From Tepidiforma thermophila (lineage in GTDB: Bacteria > Chloroflexota > Dehalococcoidia > Tepidiformales > Tepidiformaceae): a DNA stretch of 64,000 nt. Below the pieces are notes generated by a model. That model was not told where the DNA came from. It worked only from the letters and a program-made list of their open reading frames with translations, and did not search any database. Both the position numbers and the translations under genes were made by a program. The stretch is taken from the NCBI RefSeq assembly GCF_002563855.1, contig NZ_PDJQ01000001.1, positions 1,240,001 to 1,304,000 on the forward strand, written 5' to 3'. Of this stretch, positions 32,812 through 40,708 are shown one piece after another. Position 1 is the stretch's first letter; each line of letters starts with the position of its first letter.

Positions 32812-34245
32812 GTGACAGGTCGCGTCGAGCGCTCACCCTACCCGCCCGCGCGCGCCGTCGCCCGGCCCACTCGAGCGGCGCGCCCCCTCCTCTCCCCCTC
32901 CCAGCGCTTCCTTTTTGTTCTCGCCCTCCTCACCTTCGCCTTCGCCTCCTTCTACTCGAGCCTCGCCCTCCTCGCCCGGGTCACCCCCGCGCTCTTCCCC
33001 GGCCGCTCCCTCACCGAACTCGGCATCATCCGGCCCCTCGCCAGCCTCAATACCCCGATCGTCGCCATCACCGACCCCGGCAAAGACAGCGTCCTCCGCA
33101 AGCGCATCAACCTCCTCGTCCTCGGCGTCGACAAGCGCCCCGGGTTCCAGTTCGACGATAACCCCAACAGCGGCTACCTCACCGACACCATCATGGTCGC
33201 CACCATCGACCCCGTCGCCAAAACCGCCGCCGTCCTCAGCTTCCCCCGCGACCTCTGGATCGACGTCTCCAACCCGAAAGCCCCCGAGAGCCAGCGCCGC
33301 ATCAACCAGTCCTTCGGCGACGGCGTCCGCGCCACCGGCACCATCCGCGGAGGCGTCGAAGAGCTGAAAGCCGACCTCAAGCTCAACTTCGGCATCGAAA
33401 TCGACCACTACGTCATCCTCGATTTCGAAGGCGTCGAACTCCTCGTCGATGCCCTCGGCGGCGTCGACGTCGATATCCCCCCCGACCTCGCTGTCCCCGC
33501 CTGGTTCTACAGCAACGACGATATCCACGGCGTCTGGGTCGAATTCCCGCCCGGCCTCAACCACCTCGACGGCTACCACGCCGTCGCCTTCGGCCGCCAC
33601 CGCGAGTACGACTCCGACCTCAAACGCGTCAAGCGCCAGCAGCTCGTCCTCCAGGCTGCCCTCAACAAGGCCTTCCAGCTCGATATCCTGCGTGACCCCG
33701 CCGGGCTCTGGAACGCCTACGCCTCAACCGTCAAGACCGATATCCCCTACGCCAAATTCCCCGGCTACCTCGACCTCCTCCGATCCACCGACGGCCGCCT
33801 CAAAACCTACTCCCTCGGCGACCCGGTGAACGACGTCCCCACCGTCACCGGGTTCACCACCGCCGCCGGCGCAGCCGTCCTTGCCTGGAACCCCGAAAAC
33901 GTCCAGTACTGGCTCAACCAGGTCTTCACCAAGCCCGCCTACAGCGACAGCAACGTCGAAATCCAGAACGGCTACGGTCCCGATGGCGCCGCCCGAGCCG
34001 CCGCCCTCGGCCGCTACCTCGCGTACGTCAAAGGGCTCCCCACCGTCTACTACGGCCCCGATGCCCCGCAGCAGCCGCACACGACCATCACGCTCTACCA
34101 CCTCGAACGGCGCGTCCTCGCCGAGGACATCGCCAAATGGCTCGGCATCCCCGCCTCAGAAATCGTCGTCGTCCCCACCGACGACACCGCCCTCCCCGAC
34201 GTCGTCATCACCATCGGACGCGACTTCAAAGTCCCCGGTACCTGA
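32812..34245 (+). CDS. LytR-CpsA-Psr family glycopolymer transferase with LytR_C domain
   Basis: The 477-residue LCP enzyme attaches undecaprenyl-linked glycopolymers to peptidoglycan or other surface acceptors outside the cell. A basic cytoplasmic tail precedes one membrane span (about residues 34-58). The LCP domain follows: INLLVLGVDKRPG, SGYLTDTIMVATIDP, VLSFPRDLWIDV with the conserved Arg, and FGRHREYDSDLKRVKRQQ with the second Arg pair. A LytR_C domain (about residues 380-477; NVEIQNGYGPDGAARAAA) ends it. Both Arg clusters needed for pyrophosphate binding are present. Confidence 0.93.
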   Translation: MTGRVERSPYPPARAVARPTRAARPLLSPSQRFLFVLALLTFAFASFYSSLALLARVTPALFPGRSLTELGIIRPLASLNTPIVAITDPGKDSVLRKRINLLVLGVDKRPGFQFDDNPNSGYLTDTIMVATIDPVAKTAAVLSFPRDLWIDVSNPKAPESQRRINQSFGDGVRATGTIRGGVEELKADLKLNFGIEIDHYVILDFEGVELLVDALGGVDVDIPPDLAVPAWFYSNDDIHGVWVEFPPGLNHLDGYHAVAFGRHREYDSDLKRVKRQQLVLQAALNKAFQLDILRDPAGLWNAYASTVKTDIPYAKFPGYLDLLRSTDGRLKTYSLGDPVNDVPTVTGFTTAAGAAVLAWNPENVQYWLNQVFTKPAYSDSNVEIQNGYGPDGAARAAALGRYLAYVKGLPTVYYGPDAPQQPHTTITLYHLERRVLAEDIAKWLGIPASEIVVVPTDDTALPDVVITIGRDFKVPGT

Positions 34246-34265
34246 GACGGCTAAGCAGCGCCCGC

Positions 34266-35447
34266 CTACTCCGCCGCCCGCGGCGGCTCGAACGCCCCAT
34301 CGAGCGCCCTCCGCGCCAGCTGTTCCAGCGCACGGTCCTCCAGCGGCGGATTATGCAATGGCGCCCGCACATCCCGGAAATACCGCTCCAGCGGCCGGGA
34401 CCGCTGCAGGCTGACTCCCCCCACCACCCGCATCGCCAGCTCCACCGCCTCGATGCTAGCGTTCAGCGTCTCCACCTTCGCCACCGCCACCCGGTCGATG
34501 GGCGGCATCCCTTCTGATGTCTGCCCCGTCCATGCCCGTTCGGCATCGGTCATCAGCGCACGGCTCCGCTGGAGCAGCAGATCCATCCGCGCCACCTTGC
34601 TCCGCACCCCGGGCAGCTCCCGGATCGGCCGCAGGCCGTTCGGCGTCCGCTCCCGCGCGAACCCGACCGCGTAGTCCCGCGCCGCCGACGCCACCCCGAT
34701 CGTCACGGCGCACAGCCCCAGCGCGAACCACGCCAGGCCCGCCCCCGCCCGCGGGTCCGGCGAACCCGCCTCCCGCTCGTTCAGCAGCCGGTCCGCCGGG
34801 AGCCGGACCCCCTCCAGCACCACGTCATGGCTGCCCGTCGCCCGCATCCCCAGCGCATCCCACGTCTCAACAATGCGCAGCCCCGGCTCGCCCCGGCAGA
34901 CGAGAAAGTTCCCAATCCGCGGCCAGTCGCCGCTGCGGCCGTCCTCAATCCGCGCCAGCACGATGAAGTGGTGCAGCACCGGCGCCAGCGTGGTAAACGT
35001 CTTCCGCCCCTCCAGCACCCAGCCGTCGCCCTCGCGCCGCGCCACCGTCTCCGGCACCCCGCCGCCCGACGGACTCCCAAGCCCCTCCTCCGTCGCGACC
35101 GTGTTCACCAGCTCCCCCCGCTGCACCGCCCCTTCGCACAGGTGCGCGAACCACCGCTCCGGGTAGCTCGGCGCCTCCCGCTCCTGCCCGAACGTCTTCA
35201 GGTGCATCATGAACGCCAGCGCCGTCGAACCGTCTCCCCGCGCCAGCTCCTCCAGCACCCCCAGGTAGACGGCCAGCGGCGCCTCCGCGCCGCCGTACCG
35301 CTGCGGCACCGTCAGCCCGTAGAACCCCGCCTCCCGCAGCTCCGCAAAATTCTCGAACGGGAACGAGCCTTCCCGGTCGTGCACGGGTGCACGCTCCGCG
35401 AATCGCTCCGCGAGCGCGCGCGCCCGTCCCACCCAGTCAACCCTCAT
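34266..35447 (-). CDS. Acyl-CoA dehydrogenase family flavoprotein
   Basis: This 393-residue protein has the acyl-CoA dehydrogenase fold: N-terminal helical domain (GFYGLTVPQRYGGAEA), the mid beta domain (GWVLEGRKTFTTLAPVLHHFIVLAR) and a C-terminal helical domain (MRVVGGVSLQRSRPLERYFRDVRAPLHNPP). The catalytic Glu region of fatty-acid enzymes is not obvious, and the pattern is closer to the DszC/HpaH-like flavin-dependent oxygenase branch. Substrate open. The ATG at 35447 follows TAGACT (35460-35455) by seven bases. Separate unit from the MMPL gene behind it. Confidence 0.85.
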   Translation of the reverse strand: MRVDWVGRARALAERFAERAPVHDREGSFPFENFAELREAGFYGLTVPQRYGGAEAPLAVYLGVLEELARGDGSTALAFMMHLKTFGQEREAPSYPERWFAHLCEGAVQRGELVNTVATEEGLGSPSGGGVPETVARREGDGWVLEGRKTFTTLAPVLHHFIVLARIEDGRSGDWPRIGNFLVCRGEPGLRIVETWDALGMRATGSHDVVLEGVRLPADRLLNEREAGSPDPRAGAGLAWFALGLCAVTIGVASAARDYAVGFARERTPNGLRPIRELPGVRSKVARMDLLLQRSRALMTDAERAWTGQTSEGMPPIDRVAVAKVETLNASIEAVELAMRVVGGVSLQRSRPLERYFRDVRAPLHNPPLEDRALEQLARRALDGAFEPPRAAE

Positions 35448-35483
35448 ACCGGGCAGTCTACCCGGTTCACCCGGCCGCAGCCG

Positions 35484-37667
35484 TTAGCGGCCGCCTGCCG
35501 GCGCCCCGGCAATCTCGCCCTCGGATGGCGGAGGACCCTCCACGTGCAGGTTCGGGAGCAGCCGATCGAGCCACTGCGGCATCCACCAGTTCCACCGGCC
35601 CAGCAGCTCCATCGTCGAAGGCACCAGCAGGATGCGCACGATCGTGGCGTCCACGAAAATCGCGGTCGCCAGCCCGATGCCGAACTCCTTGATCACCCGT
35701 TCCGGCCCCAGCACGAACGCGAGGAACACCGTCACCATGATCGCCGCCGCCGCGGTAATCACCCGTGCCGTCGCCGTCAGCCCGTTCGCAACCGCCAGCC
35801 CGGTATCACCCGTCTTCAGGTACTCCTCACGAATCCGGCTGATGAGGAACACCTCGTAGTCCATCGAAAGCCCGAACAGGATCGCAAACATCATCATCGG
35901 CAGGAACACCTCCACCGGTCCCGTGCCGACCCCGATCAGCTCGCCGCCCCAGCCCCACTGGAACACCGCCACCACCACGCCGTACGCCGCCCCGATCGAC
36001 AGCAGATTCATGATCGCCGCCTTGAGAGCCACCACCACCGACCGGAACATCGCCGTCAGCAGGATGAAGCTCAGCCCGATCACCCCGATGAACAGGTACG
36101 GCATCCGCTGCGAAATCCGGTCACTCGCGTCGATCTGGCCGGCCGTCACCCCGGTTACGTAGAACCGATCCCCATTCGCCTCGGCCCGCCGCAGCACGTC
36201 GGTCCGCAGCCGGTGCACCAGCTCGGTCGTCGCGTGGTCCTGCGGCTTCGTCGTCGGGATGACGGTGATAACCGCCGTGTCCCCCTCCGGGTTCAGCACC
36301 GGCTCGGTCACGCTCGCCACCCCAGGCGTCGCCCGGAGCAGCTCCACCGCCTGCTGCAGCCCGCCGTTCCCGTTCCGCGCGTCTGCCACCACCAGCAGCG
36401 GCCCATTCGTGCCCGGGCCGAACCCCTTCGCAATCAGGTCATACGCCTTCCGCGAATGCGAACTCGGCGAGCGGTTCCCGGCATCCGTGAACCCCAGCTG
36501 CATATCCAGGATCGGCAGCGAAAGCACCACCAGCAGCCCGCCCGCTATCAGCGCAAACGGCCACGGCCGCGCCTGGATCGACCGGCTCAGCCGGTACCAC
36601 GGGCTTCGCGGGTCCACCCCCTCCGACTGGTGCAGGAACGGCACCCGCAGCCGATCCACGCGCGTTCCAAAGACCGCCAGCAGCGCCGGCGTCAGGGAGA
36701 GAGCAATCGCCACCGCCACCAGCACCACCACCGCGCCCGCAGTGGCCAGCGTCGCCACGAACGGCAGCCCCACAACGAACAGCCCGAAAAACGCAATCGC
36801 CACCACAATGCCCGCAAACATCACCGCGCGGCCCGAGGTCGTCACCGCCTCCACCACGGCCTCCTCCACCCGCTTCCCCGCGTGGATCGCTTCCCGGAAC
36901 CGCGTGACAACCAGCAGCGAGTAGTCGATGCCGACACCAATGCCGATCATCGCCGCGAACTGCGACGAGAAGCTCGGGAAGCCGACCCACCGGGCCGCGA
37001 TCGTAATCAGCGCAAGCCCGGTGCCGAGCCCGAAGAGCGCCGCCCCGATCGGCACGCCCATCGCCACCACTGACCCGAAGGCGATCAGCAGGATAAAGAC
37101 CGCCGCAATCAGCCCGTAAATCTCCGAGCCGAACTCCGCCTGCTCGTTGAACTGGATGACCCGGCCTCCCGGCTCTACCGTGAAGCCCGGCCGCGCAGCC
37201 TCTTCCGTCAGCCGAATCAGCTGTACCGCCGTCTCGTGCGGCACCTTGTCCGCATCGAACGTGAACCGCACCACCGCACGGGCAATCGTCCCGTCCGGCG
37301 AAATGTAGCCCGGACGCTCGAACGGCGACTCAATCGCCGCAACGTCCGGGACTTCAGCCTGGATGCGGGCCAGCACCTCCTCAATTTGCGGCCGTGCACC
37401 GTCGATGCCCGTCGGCACCTCGAAGACGATGTCCGCCTCGCCGCCCGCCTGCGCCGGGAACCGCTCCTTCAGCAGATCGGTTGCCCGCTGCGATTCCGAG
37501 CCCGGCAGCGTGAACTCCGTCTGGAACTCGCCGCCGAAACTCCGCGCCGCCGCGCCGCCGGCCACGAGGATTGCCAGCCACGCCGCCAGCACCAGCAACT
37601 TCCGCCGGTGGACAAACCGCGCCCATCGCTCCATCACGGTCACGTCACGTGCTCCCTGTTCAGCCAT
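35484..37667 (-). CDS. MMPL family RND transporter
   Basis: The 727-residue inner-membrane exporter of the MmpL/HpnN group has twelve predicted spans with two large extracytoplasmic domains, after spans 1 and 7. The first span follows a basic start (ARFVHRRKLLVLAAWLAILV). The family motif GIGVGIDYSLLVVTRFREA with the proton-relay Asp is in the first bundle, and FGLSMDYEVFLISRIREEY is its equivalent in the second. Likely exports lipids or hydrophobic compounds using the proton gradient. The ATG at 37667 has AGGAG at a good distance. It diverges from a TetR regulator, the usual control pairing. Confidence 0.92.
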   Translation of the reverse strand: MAEQGARDVTVMERWARFVHRRKLLVLAAWLAILVAGGAAARSFGGEFQTEFTLPGSESQRATDLLKERFPAQAGGEADIVFEVPTGIDGARPQIEEVLARIQAEVPDVAAIESPFERPGYISPDGTIARAVVRFTFDADKVPHETAVQLIRLTEEAARPGFTVEPGGRVIQFNEQAEFGSEIYGLIAAVFILLIAFGSVVAMGVPIGAALFGLGTGLALITIAARWVGFPSFSSQFAAMIGIGVGIDYSLLVVTRFREAIHAGKRVEEAVVEAVTTSGRAVMFAGIVVAIAFFGLFVVGLPFVATLATAGAVVVLVAVAIALSLTPALLAVFGTRVDRLRVPFLHQSEGVDPRSPWYRLSRSIQARPWPFALIAGGLLVVLSLPILDMQLGFTDAGNRSPSSHSRKAYDLIAKGFGPGTNGPLLVVADARNGNGGLQQAVELLRATPGVASVTEPVLNPEGDTAVITVIPTTKPQDHATTELVHRLRTDVLRRAEANGDRFYVTGVTAGQIDASDRISQRMPYLFIGVIGLSFILLTAMFRSVVVALKAAIMNLLSIGAAYGVVVAVFQWGWGGELIGVGTGPVEVFLPMMMFAILFGLSMDYEVFLISRIREEYLKTGDTGLAVANGLTATARVITAAAAIMVTVFLAFVLGPERVIKEFGIGLATAIFVDATIVRILLVPSTMELLGRWNWWMPQWLDRLLPNLHVEGPPPSEGEIAGAPAGGR

Positions 37668-37726
37668 CGTGCAAACTCCTGTCGCCGTGCCCGCCGCTAC
37701 CCCGCGGGACACAAACCAGTGTGAAG

Positions 37727-37742
37727 CGGAACTCCGGTTCCG
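37727..37742. promoter_or_regulatory. Putative TetR operator between the exporter and its regulator
   Basis: A perfect inverted repeat, CGGAAC-TCCG-GTTCCG, lies near the centre of the 110-base divergent region. A TATCTT -10 candidate for the tetR gene follows at 37761-37766. The position suits repression of both genes. Confidence 0.5.
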
Positions 37743-37777
37743 ATCAACACCAAATTCCTGTATCTTCGTTATCGAAC

Positions 37778-38413
37778 ATGGCAGCACCAGCACCCCGTTC
37801 CGAACGCGCCGACGCCCGCATCAACCGCGAGCGGATCATTGAAGCCGCGCGAAACCTCTTCCTCGAACACGGCACCGCCGTCGAAATGCGCAACCTCGCC
37901 GAGCGCGCCGGCGTCGGCATCGGCACCATCTACCGCAACTTCCCCGCCAAGTCCGACCTCGTCGCCGCCGTCGCCGCCAGCGTCCTCGATGAAACCGACG
38001 CCGAGCTCGAGGCCGTCTTCGCCATCGACGACCCGGTCGAGCTGGTTCGCCGCCACATTGCCACCCTCCTCCGCACCTTCTCCACCACTGCCCCCCTTGC
38101 GATGGAGATGATGTCGGCCCCCACCTTCGAGACCATGCGCGGCCGCGTCCTCGCCTGGCTCACCGACCCGCGCCTCGATGCCGCCATTGAGCGCGGTATC
38201 CGCCGCGGCTGCTTCCGTGCCGACCTCGATGTGGCCACAACCCGCCTCTTCATCGCCGGCGCCGCCGACCCGCTCGTCGTCATGGCCGCCTGCCCTCCCC
38301 TCGTCCCTTCCCGCCTCGAGGTCGAGCTCGCCGACCTCGTCCTCCGCGCAATCCTCGCCCCCGGCCAGCCGCTCCCGGCCGACCTCGCGCCCGCAGGCCA
38401 GAAAGGGACTTAA
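37778..38413 (+). CDS. TetR family transcriptional regulator
   Basis: The 211-residue regulator has an N-terminal TetR helix-turn-helix (RIIEAARNLFLEHGTAVEMRNLAERAGVGIGTIYRNFPAKSDL) and an all-helical ligand and dimerisation domain. Encoded head to head with the MMPL exporter, it most likely represses that gene and itself until bound by an exported compound. The effector cannot be predicted. Confidence 0.93.
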   Translation: MAAPAPRSERADARINRERIIEAARNLFLEHGTAVEMRNLAERAGVGIGTIYRNFPAKSDLVAAVAASVLDETDAELEAVFAIDDPVELVRRHIATLLRTFSTTAPLAMEMMSAPTFETMRGRVLAWLTDPRLDAAIERGIRRGCFRADLDVATTRLFIAGAADPLVVMAACPPLVPSRLEVELADLVLRAILAPGQPLPADLAPAGQKGT

Positions 38414-38435
38414 CCGGCCCCCTATCCGCCGGCGC

Positions 38436-38500
38436 TATAATCCGGCCAATCACCCCGGGGCATCCTCCACCCCCGTGCCCCGGCCCCCCGGAGTCGGCCC
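38436..38500 (+). promoter_or_regulatory. Promoter and structured leader of the moxR operon
   Basis: TATAAT at 38436-38441 is a consensus -10. The leader of about 53 bases holds a strong hairpin, CCGGGGCA (38455-38462) with TGCCCCGG (38476-38483), ending 17 bases before the GTG start; GGAG lies between hairpin and start. This differs from the leaderless starts common in the window and may allow RNA-level control. Confidence 0.5.
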
Positions 38501-39451
38501 GTGGAAGACCCAAGGATTGTCGCCGAGCGGATCATCGCCAACGTCGAAAAGGTCATCGTTGGCAAAACCCGCGAAATCCGCCTCGCCGTCACCGCACTCA
38601 TTTGCGGCGGCCACATGCTCATCGAAGACGTCCCCGGCGTCGGCAAAACCATGCTCGCCCGCGCTATCGCCGTCTCCACCGGCTGCACCTTCCGCCGCAT
38701 CCAGTTCACTCCCGACCTCCTCCCCTCCGACGTCACCGGCGTCTCCATCTACAACCAGAAAACCGGCGACTTCGAATTCCGCCCCGGCCCCATCCTCGCC
38801 CAGGTCGTCCTCGCCGACGAAGTTAACCGCGCCACCCCCAAGACCCAGTCCGCCCTCCTCGAAGCCATGGAAGAGCGGCAGGTCACCGTCGATGGCATCA
38901 CCTACCGCATGCCGCAGCCCTTCATGGTCCTCGCCACCCAGAACCCCATCGAATACGAAGGCACCTTCCCCCTCCCCGAGGCACAGCTCGACCGCTTCCT
39001 CATCCGCATGTTCCTCGGCTACCCCTCCCCCACCGACGAGGTCCTCGTCCTCGATAACCAGCAGACCCGCCACCCCATCGAAGCCCTCCAGCAGGTCACC
39101 GACGCCAACGAAATCCTCCAGCTCCAGCGTGCCGTCCGCGAAATCTACGTCGACCCGCTCATCAAGCAGTACATCGTCCAGCTCGCCAACGCCACCCGCG
39201 AGCACGAAGCCGTCTACCTCGGCGCCAGCCCCCGCGGCTCCCTCGCTCTCTTCCGCACCGCGCAGGCCAAGGCCCTTCTCGAAGGCCGCGATTTCGTCAT
39301 CCCCGATGACGTCAAAGACCTCGCCGTCTTCACCCTCGCCCACCGCGTCATTGTCAGCCCCGGCGCCAAGGTCAAGGGCGTCACCCAGGCCGACGTCATC
39401 GCCCAGTGCCTCCAGCGCGTCCCCGTCCCCGGGGCCCGCGCCCGCGCCTGA
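38501..39451 (+). CDS. MoxR family AAA+ ATPase
   Basis: The 316-residue AAA+ chaperone-like ATPase has Walker [10 protein letters not shown] (residues 42-50), Walker [11 protein letters not shown], sensor 1 in [12 protein letters not shown], and arginine-finger and sensor 2 regions in the C-terminal lid. MoxR proteins remodel or insert cofactors into partner proteins, usually ones with von Willebrand A-like folds encoded next door, here the DUF58 protein. Start is GTG 38501 behind CCGGAG. Confidence 0.93.
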   Translation: MEDPRIVAERIIANVEKVIVGKTREIRLAVTALICGGHMLIEDVPGVGKTMLARAIAVSTGCTFRRIQFTPDLLPSDVTGVSIYNQKTGDFEFRPGPILAQVVLADEVNRATPKTQSALLEAMEERQVTVDGITYRMPQPFMVLATQNPIEYEGTFPLPEAQLDRFLIRMFLGYPSPTDEVLVLDNQQTRHPIEALQQVTDANEILQLQRAVREIYVDPLIKQYIVQLANATREHEAVYLGASPRGSLALFRTAQAKALLEGRDFVIPDDVKDLAVFTLAHRVIVSPGAKVKGVTQADVIAQCLQRVPVPGARARA

Positions 39452-39457
39452 CCCGCC

Positions 39458-40708
39458 ATGCGGCGCCCCCTCGCTGCCGTCCTCGCCCCCGAACGCCGGA
39501 CGCTCTCCCTCGTCCTCGCCATCCTGCTCGTCTGCGTTTTCGTCGCCTTCGCCACCGGCTTCTGGCTCCTCTTCCGCCTCGTCTACATCATCGCCATCGC
39601 CCTCCCCCTCGCCTGGCTCTTCACCTGGTGGAACACCCGGGGCCTCCAGGCCAACGTCGACCGGCGCACCTCCCGCGCCCAGGTCGGCCAGGAAGCCCTC
39701 GAGGTCATCGAGGTCCGCAACACCACCTTCCTCCCGAAGATCTGGCTCGAAGTCGAAGACCCCTCCGGTCTCCCCGGCCATCGCTCGCGTCGCATCCTCA
39801 ATATCCCGCCCCGCCGCTCCCGCAACTGGCTCGTCACGACGCCGCTCCTGCGCCGCGGCCTCTACGAATGGGGCCCCCTCACCGTCACCGCCGTCGACCC
39901 CTTCGGCATCTTCCGCCGAACCCGCACCTTCGGCGAAGCCCAGCAGATCCTCGTCTACCCGCCCGTGGTCGACCTCCCCCACTTCCAGGCCCCGCCGGCC
40001 AACCTCCCCGGCGAAGGCCGCTTCCGCCGCCGCACCCACTACATCACCCCCAACGCCGCCGGCGTCCGCGAATACGCCCCCGGCGACGCCTTCAACCGCA
40101 TCCACTGGCGCTCCACCGCCCGCACCGGCGAGCTCATGGTCAAAACCTTCGAACTCGACCCCGCCTCCGATATCTGGGTCATCCTCGACCTCGAACGCCG
40201 CGTCCACGTCGGGTCCGGCGACGACTCCACCGAAGAGTACGCCGTCCGCATCGCAGCCAGCGTCGCCCGCCACTACATCATCGCTAACCGCCCTGCCGGC
40301 CTCCTCCAGTTCGGCCGCGACCTCCGCATCCTCGAGCCCGAGCGCGGCCAAAACCAGCTCACCCGCATCCTCGAAACCCTCGCCACCGCCAGCGCCGTCG
40401 GCGATGCCCCCCTCGGCGCCCTCCTCCTCGAAGAACAGCGTCGCTTCGGCCGCCACACCACCCTCGTCATCGTCACCGCCGCAACCGATGACCACTGGCT
40501 CACCGCCATCCAGTCGCTGACCCAGCGCGGCGTCCGCGCTGCCGTCGTCCTCATCGACCCCTCCACCTTCGGCAGCGACCGCTCACCCCTCCTCCTCTAC
40601 GGGCAGCTCACCGCGTCCGATATCCTTACCTACGTCGTCCGCCGCGGCGACGACCTCTCCCTCGCGCTCGGCCCCGCCGGCGCAGGAGGTGGCGCATGGC
40701 AGGCCTGA
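39458..40708 (+). CDS. DUF58 domain membrane protein
   Basis: The 416-residue protein has two N-terminal membrane spans (about residues 16-60). A DUF58 domain then carries the signature GVREYAPGDAFNRIHWRSTARTGELMVKTFE. The C-terminal region has a degenerate von Willebrand A fold (WVILDLERR, LVIVTAATD). It is the standard partner of MoxR and transglutaminase-domain proteins in three-gene operons, whose role (assembly or maturation at the membrane) is not settled. Overlaps the next gene by 13 bases. Confidence 0.9.
   Translation: MRRPLAAVLAPERRTLSLVLAILLVCVFVAFATGFWLLFRLVYIIAIALPLAWLFTWWNTRGLQANVDRRTSRAQVGQEALEVIEVRNTTFLPKIWLEVEDPSGLPGHRSRRILNIPPRRSRNWLVTTPLLRRGLYEWGPLTVTAVDPFGIFRRTRTFGEAQQILVYPPVVDLPHFQAPPANLPGEGRFRRRTHYITPNAAGVREYAPGDAFNRIHWRSTARTGELMVKTFELDPASDIWVILDLERRVHVGSGDDSTEEYAVRIAASVARHYIIANRPAGLLQFGRDLRILEPERGQNQLTRILETLATASAVGDAPLGALLLEEQRRFGRHTTLVIVTAATDDHWLTAIQSLTQRGVRAAVVLIDPSTFGSDRSPLLLYGQLTASDILTYVVRRGDDLSLALGPAGAGGGAWQA

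Noticed and set aside
38178-40520. Plus-strand frame of 780 codons in a second frame over moxR and DUF58
   Set aside because: Ser/Pro/Ala repeats from frame-shifted GC-rich codons; the moxR and DUF58 frames carry all motifs.
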